64,000 bases of DNA from an uncultured bacterium (GCA_937983075.1 CALKAQ010000008.1:1-64000), one strand, 5' to 3'; counted from the stretch's first letter, positions 39,157-49,068 are shown. Made by a program: numbers and translations. Notes: generated by a model not told the origin, from the letters alone.

Positions 39157-39789
39157 TTACCTGTAGTTCAACAAGTCCTGAATCTTAAGGGCATCCCAAG
39201 AGAAACCTTCTTCGGCGAACTCCGGATGGATCATGCGATAAACTTCGACGGTCGAAAGCACTTTTTGCACGTACGCACGTGTTTCCGGAAACGGGATGTT
39301 CATCAAGTCGTCAACCTGTCCCGACCAAATTTCCTCTCGCAACCACCGTTGAACATTCCCAAGACCACCGTTGTACGCAGCGAGAGCTGCAATCGTGTTG
39401 TCGTCAAACAAGTTTTTTAGATAAGCAAAATACCAAGCGCCGATCTGTATGTTAGTTTCCGGATCCTCGAGACGCGATACGTCGAAGTCGGACATGCCAA
39501 GCTGCTCAGCAACCCAAGCTCCCGTGCTCGGCATCACTTGCATCAAGCCTTTGGCCCCCTTGGGCGACTCCGCATGAGGATTAAACGAGCTTTCCACCCT
39601 CATGATGGCCACCAGGAGCAACGGCTCGGTGCCTGTTTCCTCTGCAGCCCGCAAAATCACCTCTGCAAACGGAATAGGAAATGCCTGCTTGAGCAAAGGC
39701 CTGCCGTACACCAAAATGCCAATCGCCAGAGCCAAGGCGAGATACACAAGGAACCAACGCCAAGAACGTCGCCGCAACGTCATCACCAT
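39157..39789 (-). CDS. Membrane-anchored lytic transglycosylase (SLT domain)
   Basis: The 210-residue enzyme has an N-terminal membrane helix (WFLVYLALALAIGILVYG) and a Slt/MltC-type domain that cuts peptidoglycan glycan strands. The catalytic glutamate is in AIMRVESSFNPHAESPKGAK. Typical motifs GLMQVMPSTGAWVAEQLG, DPETNIQIGAWYFAYL and ALAAYNGGLGNVQRWL follow. Similar proteins near coaE, mutM and polA are common in spore-forming Firmicutes. The Shine-Dalgarno sequence is weak. It acts outside the membrane. Confidence 0.93.
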   Translation of the reverse strand: MVMTLRRRSWRWFLVYLALALAIGILVYGRPLLKQAFPIPFAEVILRAAEETGTEPLLLVAIMRVESSFNPHAESPKGAKGLMQVMPSTGAWVAEQLGMSDFDVSRLEDPETNIQIGAWYFAYLKNLFDDNTIAALAAYNGGLGNVQRWLREEIWSGQVDDLMNIPFPETRAYVQKVLSTVEVYRMIHPEFAEEGFSWDALKIQDLLNYR

Positions 39790-39849
39790 CCAACTTGATC
39801 CCTACGTTGGCGGGCTTGATCGGTATTCTCAGCCCGCCGCCGGGGCGAA

Positions 39850-40233
39850 TTAGGCCGGATGACATTGCTTTGCGACGAGCGTCTGAATGATCAGATCGGC
39901 AGTCGCGTAGTTGGTTGCCAGCGGCACGTTGTGAACGTCGCACACACGCAATAGCGCCGTGATGTCCGGTTCATGGGGCTGAGCCGTCAACGGATCGCGA
40001 AAGAATAAAACCGCGTCAATCGTTCCGTTGGCCACTTGAGCTCCAATTTGCTGATCGCCGCCGTACGGACCCGACAGCATGCGTTCAACTTGCAGACCGG
40101 TTTCCTCTTGGATCAGTTTGCCCGTCGTGCCGGTAGCCACTAGGGTGCATTGTGAAAGTCTTTCATAGTGCCGTTTGCAAAACTCAATGATCGTCGGCTT
40201 TTTTTGATCATGAGCAATGAGTGCAATCCGCAT
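39850..40233 (-). CDS. mgsA: Methylglyoxal synthase
   Basis: MgsA converts dihydroxyacetone phosphate to methylglyoxal, a bypass that relieves sugar-phosphate excess. The 127-residue protein has [20 protein letters not shown], the phosphate loop [35 protein letters not shown] and the catalytic aspartate region [17 protein letters not shown]. The ATG at 40233 is used because the family begins with this segment; a longer reading lies inside coaE. It overlaps coaE by 26 bases. Confidence 0.94.
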   Translation of the reverse strand: MRIALIAHDQKKPTIIEFCKRHYERLSQCTLVATGTTGKLIQEETGLQVERMLSGPYGGDQQIGAQVANGTIDAVLFFRDPLTAQPHEPDITALLRVCDVHNVPLATNYATADLIIQTLVAKQCHPA

Positions 40234-40840
40234 CCCGATTCCATTCCTCCCAAAGTCTTCGTACCTGCTTTTCCGTTTCACTCAACGAGCCCGAGTTGTC
40301 TATTACATAATCGGCACGACGCAGCTTTTCTTCGAGTGACATCTGGCTGGCGATCCTCCGTTCAGCCTCAGCCGCATCCACATTGTTGCGCGCCATAAGG
40401 CGGGCCTTCTGAACACTCGGTTCCGCATACACGACCAGAGTTTCATCCGCCAAGCGCAATGTATATCCCGATTCAAAAAGCAAAGGGACATCCAAAATGA
40501 CGACCGGACCTCGGGCGGATGCCAATGCTTTTTGCGTTGCTTCCTGCATTTGGACGAAGACTCTGGGGTGCATGATTTCGTCTACTTTTTGACGTATTTC
40601 CGGGTCGGCAAAAATGATTTCTCCAAGTCGGGCTCGGTCCAGGCTGCCATCGGGCTTCAGGATCTGCGGGCCCAGAAGGTCGACAAGCTCCTGAAGCGCT
40701 TCACTTCCCTTTGCTACTACCCGCCGTGCGATGAGGTCGGCATCGACCACGGGAGCGCCAAGCTCACGAAAAAGCCGGGATACCGTGCTCTTTCCCGTTG
40801 CAATGCCGCCAGTCAATCCGATGACGCGCTTTCGGCCCAT
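40208..40840 (-). CDS. coaE: Dephospho-CoA kinase
   Basis: CoaE phosphorylates dephospho-CoA in the last step of coenzyme A synthesis. The 210-residue protein has the P-loop [17 protein letters not shown], the substrate aspartate in [12 protein letters not shown], the [13 protein letters not shown] block, and a lid region with [17 protein letters not shown]. The ATG at 40840 has GAGGTG eight bases upstream. It is preceded by mutM and polA in the order polA-mutM-coaE that is usual in Bacillus and relatives. Confidence 0.95.
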   Translation of the reverse strand: MGRKRVIGLTGGIATGKSTVSRLFRELGAPVVDADLIARRVVAKGSEALQELVDLLGPQILKPDGSLDRARLGEIIFADPEIRQKVDEIMHPRVFVQMQEATQKALASARGPVVILDVPLLFESGYTLRLADETLVVYAEPSVQKARLMARNNVDAAEAERRIASQMSLEEKLRRADYVIDNSGSLSETEKQVRRLWEEWNRDADCTHCS

Positions 40841-40869
40841 GGTTTGATCACCTCGGCATCATCCGCCGA

Positions 40870-41685
40870 TCAGCGCTGACACTGAGGGCAAAAAGTCGTT
40901 CCGCGCCCACCGACAGCGATTTTCTGTAGTTTTGTGCCACAGCGCTTGCAAGGCTCGCCTTGGCGGCCGTACACAGCAAGACGTGCGGCGTAATCACCTT
41001 CTTTACCTTCCCCTTGAACAAAATTACGGATGGTGGTTCCACCGTGTTCCAGAGCTGCACGCAAACACGTTTCGATCGCTTGATGCAATCTTGCGATTTC
41101 TGCTTCACTGAGCGTATGCAGTCGCCGTTCTGGATGGATGCCCGCTGCAAACAGGGCTTCGTCGGCATAAATGTTGCCGAGTCCGGCAATCCGGCGCTGA
41201 TCGAGCAAAGCGGATTTGATCCGTGCTCGACCGGTCAAAGTGCTTTTCAGTGCCGACACGGTAAACTCCTTTTTTAACGGTTCAATCCCCAACCGAAACA
41301 AGCTCAGCAGACTCGAGCGATCCGGCGCAAATGCTGCTCGTGCGAACTTGCGGATGTCAATGAACTGAATCACCAACCCGGTGTGGGTGACGATCGCCAT
41401 GCGCAAATGAGGCGACATCGGCTTGCGCTCGTGCGTCACAATGAGCTGACCCGTCATTCGCAAATGGGCCATCCAGTAAGCGCCCGATTCAAAACGAAAC
41501 GCCAAGTATTTGCCGTAGCGTTCGATATCCGCAAACGTCTGCCCGATCATGCGGCGTCGAAACGCCTCGGGATCGAGCCCCATAACCATCCCTGGATGTT
41601 GGATTTCCACGTCGACGATCTTGAGGCCAAGGACGTGAGCCGCCAACGACCGCCGCACCGTTTCGACTTCAGGAAGCTCCGGCAT
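40870..41685 (-). CDS. mutM: Formamidopyrimidine-DNA glycosylase (Fpg)
   Basis: MutM removes oxidised purines such as 8-oxoguanine and nicks the site. The 271-residue protein must start at the ATG at 41685 so that Pro2 of MPELPEVETVRRSL can act as the nucleophile; a TTG three codons earlier is rejected. The DNA-binding Lys is in ERYGKYLAFRF, the helix-two-turn-helix in RRIAGLGNIYADEALF, and the C-terminal zinc finger in CKRCGTKLQ with FCPQCQR. It overlaps polA by 17 bases. Confidence 0.96.
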   Translation of the reverse strand: MPELPEVETVRRSLAAHVLGLKIVDVEIQHPGMVMGLDPEAFRRRMIGQTFADIERYGKYLAFRFESGAYWMAHLRMTGQLIVTHERKPMSPHLRMAIVTHTGLVIQFIDIRKFARAAFAPDRSSLLSLFRLGIEPLKKEFTVSALKSTLTGRARIKSALLDQRRIAGLGNIYADEALFAAGIHPERRLHTLSEAEIARLHQAIETCLRAALEHGGTTIRNFVQGEGKEGDYAARLAVYGRQGEPCKRCGTKLQKIAVGGRGTTFCPQCQR

Positions 41686-44431
41686 CGACGACAAGCTCCT
41701 CCATGTCGAGCCAATTCGGGCCGACTTTGACGTCGACGACGAGCGGCACGGCGAGCTTCATCACGTTTTCCATTTCCTCCTTGACAGCTTTGCCGACATG
41801 CTCGACATCGTCCTTGTGCACCTCAAACACCAATTCGTCGTGCACTTGCAGCAGCATCACCGCTCGCAGGTCGTCTTGTTTCAACCGCTGATGCACGCGC
41901 ACCATGGCCCGCTTGATGATATCCGCCGCACTGCCTTGAATCGGCGTATTCATGGCAGCCCGCTCGGCAAAGCTGCGACGAGCCCAATTGCGGCTGGTCA
42001 GCTCGGGAATCCAGCGGCGGCGCCCGGAAATCGTCTCCGCCCAGCCGTTTTCCTTGGCGGCGTCCACGCGCTCCTTCATGTACCGCGCGACGGCGGGATA
42101 ACGTTCAAAGTACGCATCGATATAAGACTGGGCCTCTTGCCGCGTGAAACCGGTGTCACGAGCCAGTCCGAAGCTGCTGATGCCGTACACGATGCCAAAG
42201 TTTACCGCCTTGGCCGCTTCACGCATCTCACGCGTCACCGCTGATTCCGGAACGCCGAAAATTTCCGCCGCGGTTGCCACGTGAATGTCCTTGCCTTCGC
42301 GAAAGGCGGCGATAAAGGCTTCGTCCCCCGACATGTGGGCCAGGACGCGCAGCTCAATTTGGGAGTAGTCCGCCGTCAACAGCAAATACTCGGAACTCCC
42401 GGGCACAAATGCCTGACGAATTTTGCGTCCCGCCTCGGTACGTATCGGGATGTTTTGCAAATTCGGGTGCACGCTCGAAAGGCGACCGGTTGCCGTGACG
42501 GCTTGATTAAACGTGGTATGCAGCCTTCCCGTACGTTTGTTGACGAGCAGCGGCAGCGCATCAACATAGGTGCTTTTCAGCTTTGCAAACTGCCGGTATT
42601 CCAGCAGTTTCGCCACGACCTCATGCTTGTCGGCCAGCTCTTCGAGCACTTCAGCGTTGGTCGACGGCCCGGTTTTGGTTCGCTTGATGACCGGCAGCCC
42701 CAGGCGGTTAAACAAAACGTCGGCCAACTGCTTGGGCGAATTAATGTTGAACTCCGTTCCGGCCGCTTTGTAGATGCTTTCGGTCAGCTGCTCCAGATCA
42801 GACGCCATGCTTTCCGACATTCGCTTCAACACATCGGTATCGATTGCAACGCCGTGCCATTCCATATCCGCCAAAACATCGACCAAAGGCAGCTCGTAAT
42901 CCCGGTATACCGACTCAACCCGCTCTTCCTCCATGCGCCTTTGAATGCGCGGCCAAGCCGCCCGGAGCGCAGCGCTCAACTCGCCGACGGCATCTTTCAC
43001 CTCATCCCAAGGCACGCTCGCACCTTTTTGCATCAGCACAATGTCGTCGAGCTTGACGTCCGCGTATTTCAGCGCCACGTCAGCCGGGGAATGGGTGCCT
43101 TGTCCGGGACTGAGCACATACGAGGCGAGCATGAGGTCATCCGCAACGTGAGGCACCGGCAGGGCAGCGAGATGCAAAATGAGGCGCAAACTCTTGGCAT
43201 CATGCGCAATCCAACCGATGCCGTCGAGCGCGGCGATCCGCTCCCAGGCGGTGCCGATGCTGCTTTCCATTTGGGCACCGCCTTCGAGAATCGGCACGAT
43301 GTCCACCACCACATCCGACGCACCGCTTTCGCCGCCGTCGCCTCCCCAGACGAGGACCATCGCGGCTCGGCCGGAAGACAAAGGCGACTCGCCGTCAAAC
43401 AGCGGCCAAACGAGTGCCGTCCCTTTCCTACCCTGCCACTCGGCAGCCCAAGCTTCAGCTTCCTTCTCGCCTATCACCCGCACGGCGATTTGCTGCGCCC
43501 CGGAATGTTCAGACGGTTCGGACGACGGGTCAGGCTGGTTGTCCGGCAAGCCGTAGCGTTTTTTCGCGTCGTCGATCAAGCGCGCCATTTCGAGACGGCG
43601 AAACAGCGCAAGCACGTCTTCGTTCACCGGGACCGAAAAGCGGGCTTGTTCCCAATCGAGCTCGATTGGCGCAGCCGTTTCAATGCGCGCCAACGCTTTG
43701 GACAACTGCAAGGTTTCCTTGTTGGCTTCCAACTGTTCCCGATTTTTTCCTTTAACCTCGTCCAGACGTTCAAGCAGCGTTTCCACCGTCGAAAATTCCG
43801 CCAACAGGCGCGCCGCCGTTTTGGGACCGATGCCGGGTACGCCGGGAATGTTGTCCGACGGGTCACCGACCAAAGCCTTCCAATCTACAATCTGCTCGGG
43901 CTCGACGCCTATTTTTTCTTTCACCATGGCCCGGTCGTAGCGGTCGATCAACGTAATGCCGCGCCGGGTCAACAGCACTTCGACGGAATCGCCGACCAAT
44001 TGGAGAGTGTCTTTGTCACCGGTCAAAATGACGGCCTTCTTGCCCGCATGCTTCGCTTGCGTGGCGAGCGTTCCCAACACGTCGTCGGCTTCATAGCCCT
44101 CAAGTTCGTAAACCGGCAGCCCCATCGCTTCCACAAGCTCACGGAGAATGGGTATTTGCGCTCGCAGGTCATCCGGCATTTCCGGGCGGTTTGCTTTATA
44201 CTCCGCATAAGCCTGATGACGGAAGGTCGGACCGGGAGCATCAAAAGCGACCGCTGCGTAATCCGGCGCCTCTTCGTCAAGAAAGCGCAACAGCATGGAA
44301 GCAACACCGAATACCGCACCCGTCGGCTGCCCGCTTGACGTGGTGAAGCCCGGCAGCGCGTGGAAAGCCCGGTAAAACAAGCTGAATGCGTCAATCAGAA
44401 GGAGTTTTTCCGCCTTTGTGTTTGAAGACAC
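41669..44431 (-). CDS. polA: DNA polymerase I
   Basis: Pol I removes RNA primers and fills gaps. The 920-residue protein has an intact 5'-3' nuclease domain (residues about 1-300: LIDAFSLFYRAFHALPG, EADDVLGTLA, LVGDPSDNIPGVPGIGPKTA). The middle 3'-5' exonuclease-like domain (about 310-490) lacks the DxE motif, reading WPLFDGESPL, so proofreading is probably lost as in Bacillus Pol I. The polymerase motifs TADYSQIELR, KAVNFGIVYG and LQVHDELVFEV are intact. The start is GTG at 44431 behind GGAGAGGG. It overlaps mutM. Confidence 0.96.
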   Translation of the reverse strand: MSSNTKAEKLLLIDAFSLFYRAFHALPGFTTSSGQPTGAVFGVASMLLRFLDEEAPDYAAVAFDAPGPTFRHQAYAEYKANRPEMPDDLRAQIPILRELVEAMGLPVYELEGYEADDVLGTLATQAKHAGKKAVILTGDKDTLQLVGDSVEVLLTRRGITLIDRYDRAMVKEKIGVEPEQIVDWKALVGDPSDNIPGVPGIGPKTAARLLAEFSTVETLLERLDEVKGKNREQLEANKETLQLSKALARIETAAPIELDWEQARFSVPVNEDVLALFRRLEMARLIDDAKKRYGLPDNQPDPSSEPSEHSGAQQIAVRVIGEKEAEAWAAEWQGRKGTALVWPLFDGESPLSSGRAAMVLVWGGDGGESGASDVVVDIVPILEGGAQMESSIGTAWERIAALDGIGWIAHDAKSLRLILHLAALPVPHVADDLMLASYVLSPGQGTHSPADVALKYADVKLDDIVLMQKGASVPWDEVKDAVGELSAALRAAWPRIQRRMEEERVESVYRDYELPLVDVLADMEWHGVAIDTDVLKRMSESMASDLEQLTESIYKAAGTEFNINSPKQLADVLFNRLGLPVIKRTKTGPSTNAEVLEELADKHEVVAKLLEYRQFAKLKSTYVDALPLLVNKRTGRLHTTFNQAVTATGRLSSVHPNLQNIPIRTEAGRKIRQAFVPGSSEYLLLTADYSQIELRVLAHMSGDEAFIAAFREGKDIHVATAAEIFGVPESAVTREMREAAKAVNFGIVYGISSFGLARDTGFTRQEAQSYIDAYFERYPAVARYMKERVDAAKENGWAETISGRRRWIPELTSRNWARRSFAERAAMNTPIQGSAADIIKRAMVRVHQRLKQDDLRAVMLLQVHDELVFEVHKDDVEHVGKAVKEEMENVMKLAVPLVVDVKVGPNWLDMEELVVDAGAS

Positions 44432-44584
44432 TCACTACCCTCTCCTTAAGTTGCTGCTGCAGGGATGGTCGGCCAAGTTTGACGGACATTACCGAAAGGA
44501 TGTTCCCCCTCGCCGCAGAATCGAAGCAACGAGGATGGTTATCTTGGGCAATGTCTTACGGCGCTTGAACAGAGAAAGGAGCAT

Positions 44585-45817
44585 GTGAACCCTATGGCCC
44601 GACCCAACAAGCTGATTGCCTGGGCCTTGTCCCTGACTCTGCTGATGATGAACGTTCCCCTCAGCCCTGCCGTTGAGGCTGCGTTCACGGACATTGCGGG
44701 GAATTGGGCCAGAGATTCGATTGAAGCTTTGGCCGCGCGCGGCATCATCGGCGGATATCCCGACAACACGTTTCGGCCGGACGCCCCGGTAACGCGTGGG
44801 GAGTTTGCATCTTTGCTGGCAACGGCATTCCCGACTCCGGCAACCGGCGAAACCACATTTTCGGACATCGACAACCACTGGGCCCGTGGCGCCATTCAGG
44901 CTTTGGCGGATGCCGGATACTTTGAAGGATATCCCGACGGCCGATTCCGCCCGAACCAGGCGATCACTCGCGCCGAAAGTGCCGTCGCGTTGATTCGGGC
45001 GCTGGGTCTAGGTGGTGTTGAAGGTTTCGCCACCGAGGAGGCGGCTACCTTCTCAGACGTCTCGGTGTCCCACTGGGGTGCAAATGAAATTGAATTGGCC
45101 GCTTATTTGTCCCTCTTTCCGCCGTATTTGCGCGATGAACTCGGGCCGGAAGAAACGTTGACCCGGGCTGAAGCGGCCTGGATGCTGCATAACGCGCTGC
45201 GCATCGGCCGCACCGCGGGCACGATAACAATGCACGATGAAACGACCGGTATCGTTGCGGTACGCACCCACGACGGCCGCGTACGCGATTTTCGCACCGC
45301 CGAGCGGGCGACGATTTTGCGCAACTCCGAAATGGCTGATGTGGAACAGCTGCGCGAGGGCGACGAAGTCTTTGTCGTTTCCGATCGCTTCGGCAATCCC
45401 CGCTTGATTGTTGCGGCAGGCAGCGAGCCGCGAACCGACATTGGCTACAAGCTGCTCAACGTCGTCCAAGGCTTGTTTACTCCTGAAGATTTGCGTGCGA
45501 TGGCATCCGGCAACTGGAACGTAATTCGGGAACGCACCCGGGAAGCCTTGTACACGTATTTGGTGGAAGAAGCCGACATCGAACCTTATGAGGCGGAAGC
45601 GTTGCTGGCGCAGGATTGGGACACGTTGGGTGAAGCGGCCCGGGAACGTCTGATCGGCGCGGTATCCGACTACTTCAACGTCGCGCCTGAACTGACAAGA
45701 GCTCTATTGGCTCAAGATTGGAAAACCGCGCGTGAACAAGCGCAGCTGGAGCTGTCACAGCAAGTACTCAATTATTTGTTGCAGCAAATGGAATCAGCGC
45801 AAAGCAGAGCCGGCTGA
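44585..45817 (+). CDS. Exported SLH-domain cell-surface protein
   Basis: The 410-residue protein has a signal peptide (LIAWALSLTLLMMNVPL) and three S-layer homology domains at about residues 35-80, 92-140 and 160-205. These carry the motifs FTDIAGNWARDSIEALAARG with YPDNTFRPDAPVTRGEF, and FSDIDNHWARGAIQALADAG with YPDGRFRPNQAITRAE. The C-terminal half is unrecognised: a small beta part (GIVAVRTHDGRVRDF) and helical repeats containing LLAQDWDTLGEAARERL and LLAQDWKTAREQAQ. SLH domains bind pyruvylated cell-wall polymers. The start may be GTG at 44585 or ATG at 44594. Confidence 0.88.
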   Translation: MNPMARPNKLIAWALSLTLLMMNVPLSPAVEAAFTDIAGNWARDSIEALAARGIIGGYPDNTFRPDAPVTRGEFASLLATAFPTPATGETTFSDIDNHWARGAIQALADAGYFEGYPDGRFRPNQAITRAESAVALIRALGLGGVEGFATEEAATFSDVSVSHWGANEIELAAYLSLFPPYLRDELGPEETLTRAEAAWMLHNALRIGRTAGTITMHDETTGIVAVRTHDGRVRDFRTAERATILRNSEMADVEQLREGDEVFVVSDRFGNPRLIVAAGSEPRTDIGYKLLNVVQGLFTPEDLRAMASGNWNVIRERTREALYTYLVEEADIEPYEAEALLAQDWDTLGEAARERLIGAVSDYFNVAPELTRALLAQDWKTAREQAQLELSQQVLNYLLQQMESAQSRAG

Positions 45818-45846
45818 CCAGACGCTTTGGAGCCGAAAACCGAGCG

Positions 45847-45881
45847 GAGGCACGACGCTCCCTTCCGGAGCGCCGTGCCTC
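45847..45881. terminator. Bidirectional hairpin between convergent surface-protein genes
   Basis: GAGGCACG-a-CGCTCC pairs with GGAGCG-c-CGTGCCTC around a five-base loop, between the SLH gene and the convergent L,D-transpeptidase gene. No long T-run is present on either side. Confidence 0.55.
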
Positions 45882-45886
45882 TGGGC

Positions 45887-47539
45887 TCAATCAATATATA
45901 CGATGTCACCTTCCACTCGCCAGTTCGCCTGCCCACCCCAAAGCTCGGCGAGGTAATTTAAAGCTGTGTACACCCGATCACCGCGCACCACTCCCGGAAA
46001 AGCGCGCCCTTCAATATAGACAAGTGAAGCAAGCGGATCCCAACCAAAGAGAAGGCCACGCGCCTCAGCAAAAAAGCGAACAGGAACGTACAGCTCGCCG
46101 TCGACCCAAAAGGCGTCCGCACTTTCATCGCCGGCGACGATCTTCGGCACGGTGATTTCCCCTACCGCGTCGCCCGGACTCCAGTGAATGGTTACGCCGA
46201 GCAGCGCGGCCAGCCGATCGTGCGGCATGTAAGCCCGATCAAAAATGATTCGGCCGCCAAAAAGCGGACGACCGTCCCACACCGCCGCCCCGAGTTCCGG
46301 ATCCCATTTCAAATCGACGCCGAACTCAGCAGCGAATTCCTTCACGGGCAGCAGCAGCTGATCCCGGTCGATGAACCCGCGCAACGGCAAATATTCTCCG
46401 TCGCGAACAACTCTTGCTGCGTAAAACGCTTCAGATTCGCTGCTTCCGGGAGCTGCCGGTCGATGTACGAGGCCGAGTGCGGCCGCCGCTGCCGCGGGAG
46501 GTGCATACGGCTTTCCGGAAACGACGACGGCGCCGCTGACGATGCGGCCATGAACGACCACGTCATTTCCTTGCCGACGCCACGGCAGCTCTTCGCCGAG
46601 TGCGTTGCTGAGGGCCAAAAGTGACACCAAATCACGCGTGCCTAATTTGTAGCCTGCATCCGCCAAGTCCAAGTCGTTTAAAGAAACGGCAAGGCGCAGC
46701 GGAATGGGCTGGGGTTGGCCCGATGCTTCATTCAACAGCATCTCGAGTGCGGCCATGTCGAGGTCGGGTACGTGCAGGCCTTGTTCCGCAAAAACACGCT
46801 GGGCATTTTCGACCGTATTGGTGCCGAGCTGGTAAAGATCCGGCACCACTTTCATGTAGGGCCGCCGCGTGATCGGATCGACCCAAGCCGTGATGGTTTC
46901 GTAAATAAATGTGACAGGGGTACCGATGCTGACATATTCCGCCAATTCTTCGACGTCTTCGTTGTACATGCGTATACAACCGGCTGATGCCGCCGTGCCA
47001 ATGGATTCGGGGCGATTGGTGCCGTGGATGCCGTAGCCCGGCCAGCCGAGGCCCAGCCAACGAGTCCCCACGGGATTGTCGGGTCCGGGGGGAATCGGGC
47101 TCAAACCCCTGCTGTACCAATCGGGCGGATAATATGTGGGATGCGCCACACGGTTGATGATTTCGGTCCGCCCGAGGCGGGATGGCGAAACGACGTTGCC
47201 TATCCCGATAGGATATTCCTTAAACGGGAGGCCATATCGATAGAGATACAGCTTCATTTCCGGCAAATTGATAATGATTTCGAAACCATTGGGGTCAGCC
47301 ACAGGGGGCAAGGCTCCTGACACTTGCCCGGATTGCAGTTGTGCCAGCGCGCTCCCGTTTGGCAGGAAAAACAGCAGCAAAAAACCGAAAACAAAGCTAG
47401 TTGGAATCAGACGCCACGAATTTTTCAGAGAAAACGCACCCCCTAGACGTTTTCCAAGTAACAATGGCAATATTAGCAAAGAAATTCGTTCCAATTTCCC
47501 TGAAACCTTCTGCCGGCGTCTTTCACGCATAAAACGCAC
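45887..47539 (-). CDS. L,D-transpeptidase (YkuD) with copper-amine-oxidase-like C-terminal region
   Basis: The 550-residue exported protein has a hydrophobic helix (TSFVFGFLLLFFLPNG). A YkuD catalytic domain follows (residues about 85-225) with YGIHGTNRPESIGTAASAG running into CIRMYNEDVEEL, including the catalytic His and Cys. These enzymes make 3-3 peptidoglycan cross-links or attach proteins. The C-terminal 300 residues contain repeats like the copper amine oxidase N-terminal domain, for example LLPVKEFAAEFGVDLKWDPE and YVPVRFFAEARGLLFGWDP, which are common in wall proteins of Firmicutes. The start is GTG at 47539 or ATG at 47530. Confidence 0.87.
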   Translation of the reverse strand: MRFMRERRRQKVSGKLERISLLILPLLLGKRLGGAFSLKNSWRLIPTSFVFGFLLLFFLPNGSALAQLQSGQVSGALPPVADPNGFEIIINLPEMKLYLYRYGLPFKEYPIGIGNVVSPSRLGRTEIINRVAHPTYYPPDWYSRGLSPIPPGPDNPVGTRWLGLGWPGYGIHGTNRPESIGTAASAGCIRMYNEDVEELAEYVSIGTPVTFIYETITAWVDPITRRPYMKVVPDLYQLGTNTVENAQRVFAEQGLHVPDLDMAALEMLLNEASGQPQPIPLRLAVSLNDLDLADAGYKLGTRDLVSLLALSNALGEELPWRRQGNDVVVHGRIVSGAVVVSGKPYAPPAAAAAALGLVHRPAAPGSSESEAFYAARVVRDGEYLPLRGFIDRDQLLLPVKEFAAEFGVDLKWDPELGAAVWDGRPLFGGRIIFDRAYMPHDRLAALLGVTIHWSPGDAVGEITVPKIVAGDESADAFWVDGELYVPVRFFAEARGLLFGWDPLASLVYIEGRAFPGVVRGDRVYTALNYLAELWGGQANWRVEGDIVYID

Positions 47540-47597
47540 TTAAGCCTTGCCACATCAGACGTGATGTGCTAATATAAAGGAGTCGAACGGGTTCCGC

Positions 47598-47684
47598 GCC
47601 GGAGTGGCGGAACTGGCAGACGCGACGGACTCAAAATCCGTTGGGGGCAACCCCATGTGGGTTCGATTCCCACCTCCGGCACCA
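47598..47684 (+). tRNA. tRNA-Leu (anticodon CAA)
   Basis: GCCGGAG/CTCCGGC acceptor stem, long variable arm, GTTCGATTCCC T loop and encoded CCA. The anticodon loop CTCAAAA reads CAA, decoding UUG, a codon also used often as a start in this genome. Confidence 0.96.
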
Positions 47685-47719
47685 AAAAGGCAACCTCAAA
47701 AACGAGGTTGCCTTTTTGC
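47684..47719 (+). terminator. Terminator of tRNA-Leu(CAA)
   Basis: AAAAAGGCAACCTC and GAGGTTGCCTTTTT form a 14-bp stem with the T-run at its foot, directly after the tRNA. Confidence 0.93.
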
Positions 47720-47766
47720 TTTGTTCAAAAAAGGGCTGCTCATCGGCAGCCCCTTGCTTGTTGATC

Positions 47767-49068
47767 TTAGAAGAGAACCGACAAGCCGTGCATGACGAGC
47801 TCGATCTCTTCCTGCGTCAACGCCTTGTCAAAAACAGCGATTTCGTCGAGGAGACCGTCCCACCAGTCGCCGATCGGCACGCCGGGAGCCTTGGTACCGA
47901 TGTACAAGCCGACGTTCTGCGGGGAACCGACGTTGCTGCCGATCTTGCTGCCGCCGGCGCTTTCCTCTGCATACAATTGGCCGTTCAGGTACAGCTTGAG
48001 CGAGTCGCCGGAGTAAACCGCTGCGACGTGCTGCCACTGTCCGGGTACGATGGCGTCAGCCTGATCACGGGCGATGACTTCGTTCGGGTGTGCCTGGAAC
48101 TTGAATTCGCCGTACTCAAAGAGCAAACGGAAATGGTCGTCAGCCATACCGTAAACGCCGCCGCCCACCGTACCCGCCTGAATGACACGACGGTTCGGGA
48201 ATTCCTGCGACGTGTCGGGCAGATCGTCGAGGTAGAACCAAACCGTGATCGTCATCTCGGTATCGAGCTGATCAAAGCCGTTCATGGTCGGCACGTGGAT
48301 GTAATTTTCACCCGGAATGATTTTAGCTGCGCAGTTGAAGCGGCCTTCCGCCCAAGCCGGCTTGACGAATTGACCATGGTTTCCGTGCATGGAGAAGTCA
48401 CGAATCGTATCGCCGTTGCATTCGGTCATCAACCATGCAGCGATAACGTGCCCGGTAAGCGGATGCGGCGTTGCGTCGACTACTTCGGACTTGAGCTCTT
48501 CACCCGATGCGCTGACGGCCGACACGATGTAGAAGTATTCCTTGCCATCGACTAACCCTTCGTCGACAAAGTTCGTGTCGGTGGTGCTGCCCACCTCGAC
48601 AAAGGGACCGGCAGGCTGTTCGCTGCGGTAAACACGGTATTCAGCAGCTCCGAATACGCCGTTCCATCCAAGAAGCACACGCTCTTTCACTCCGTACGCA
48701 CCGACGCCCGACGGTGCCTCAAGCGGCGGCGTGGTAAACGAGTTGATTTCGCCTTCCGTTACGTTGCCGCTCCAATCGCTGAGGACAATGCGATAGAAGT
48801 AGGTAGTGTTCGGTTCCAACCCGAAAAGGACGTGTCGATGCGTGGTATCGAGCGAAACGTATTCGGGCGTTGCGTTGCCGAGGCTTTCATCTTTGCCCCA
48901 CTCGACTCGGCTCATACCGGGGCCGTTGGTCCGGAATACAAATTCCCAGCCAAGCCGGTCATTCAGTCCCGAACTGACGTCGCCGACAAACTGCGGAGCC
49001 GCACTTGCCAGCGCAGCGCTGAGCAAAAGAATGACGAAGGTTAGCGAAAGCTGAGTCAAACGTTTCAT
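47767..49068 (-). CDS. Exported FN3 plus LamG-like (concanavalin-fold) protein
   Basis: The 433-residue protein opens with a signal peptide (RLTQLSLTFVILLLSAALAS). Two fibronectin type III-like domains follow at about residues 25-115 (HVLFGLEPNTTYFYRIVLSD) and 118-205 (YRVYRSEQPAGPFVEVGS). The C-terminal LamG/laminin-like domain (about 215-430) contains MTITVWFYLDDLPDTS, GQWQHVAAVYSGDSLKLYLN and LLDEIAVFDKALTQEEI. Such domains bind sugars or proteins; a surface or secreted adhesion role is inferred. AGGGGAGG lies rather far (13-15 bases) from the ATG. A structured leader lies upstream. Confidence 0.85.
   Translation of the reverse strand: MKRLTQLSLTFVILLLSAALASAAPQFVGDVSSGLNDRLGWEFVFRTNGPGMSRVEWGKDESLGNATPEYVSLDTTHRHVLFGLEPNTTYFYRIVLSDWSGNVTEGEINSFTTPPLEAPSGVGAYGVKERVLLGWNGVFGAAEYRVYRSEQPAGPFVEVGSTTDTNFVDEGLVDGKEYFYIVSAVSASGEELKSEVVDATPHPLTGHVIAAWLMTECNGDTIRDFSMHGNHGQFVKPAWAEGRFNCAAKIIPGENYIHVPTMNGFDQLDTEMTITVWFYLDDLPDTSQEFPNRRVIQAGTVGGGVYGMADDHFRLLFEYGEFKFQAHPNEVIARDQADAIVPGQWQHVAAVYSGDSLKLYLNGQLYAEESAGGSKIGSNVGSPQNVGLYIGTKAPGVPIGDWWDGLLDEIAVFDKALTQEEIELVMHGLSVLF

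Noticed and set aside
42281..44338. 685-residue plus-strand open frame opposite polA
   Set aside because: Antisense to polA throughout, with arginine- and histidine-rich composition and no recognisable motif.
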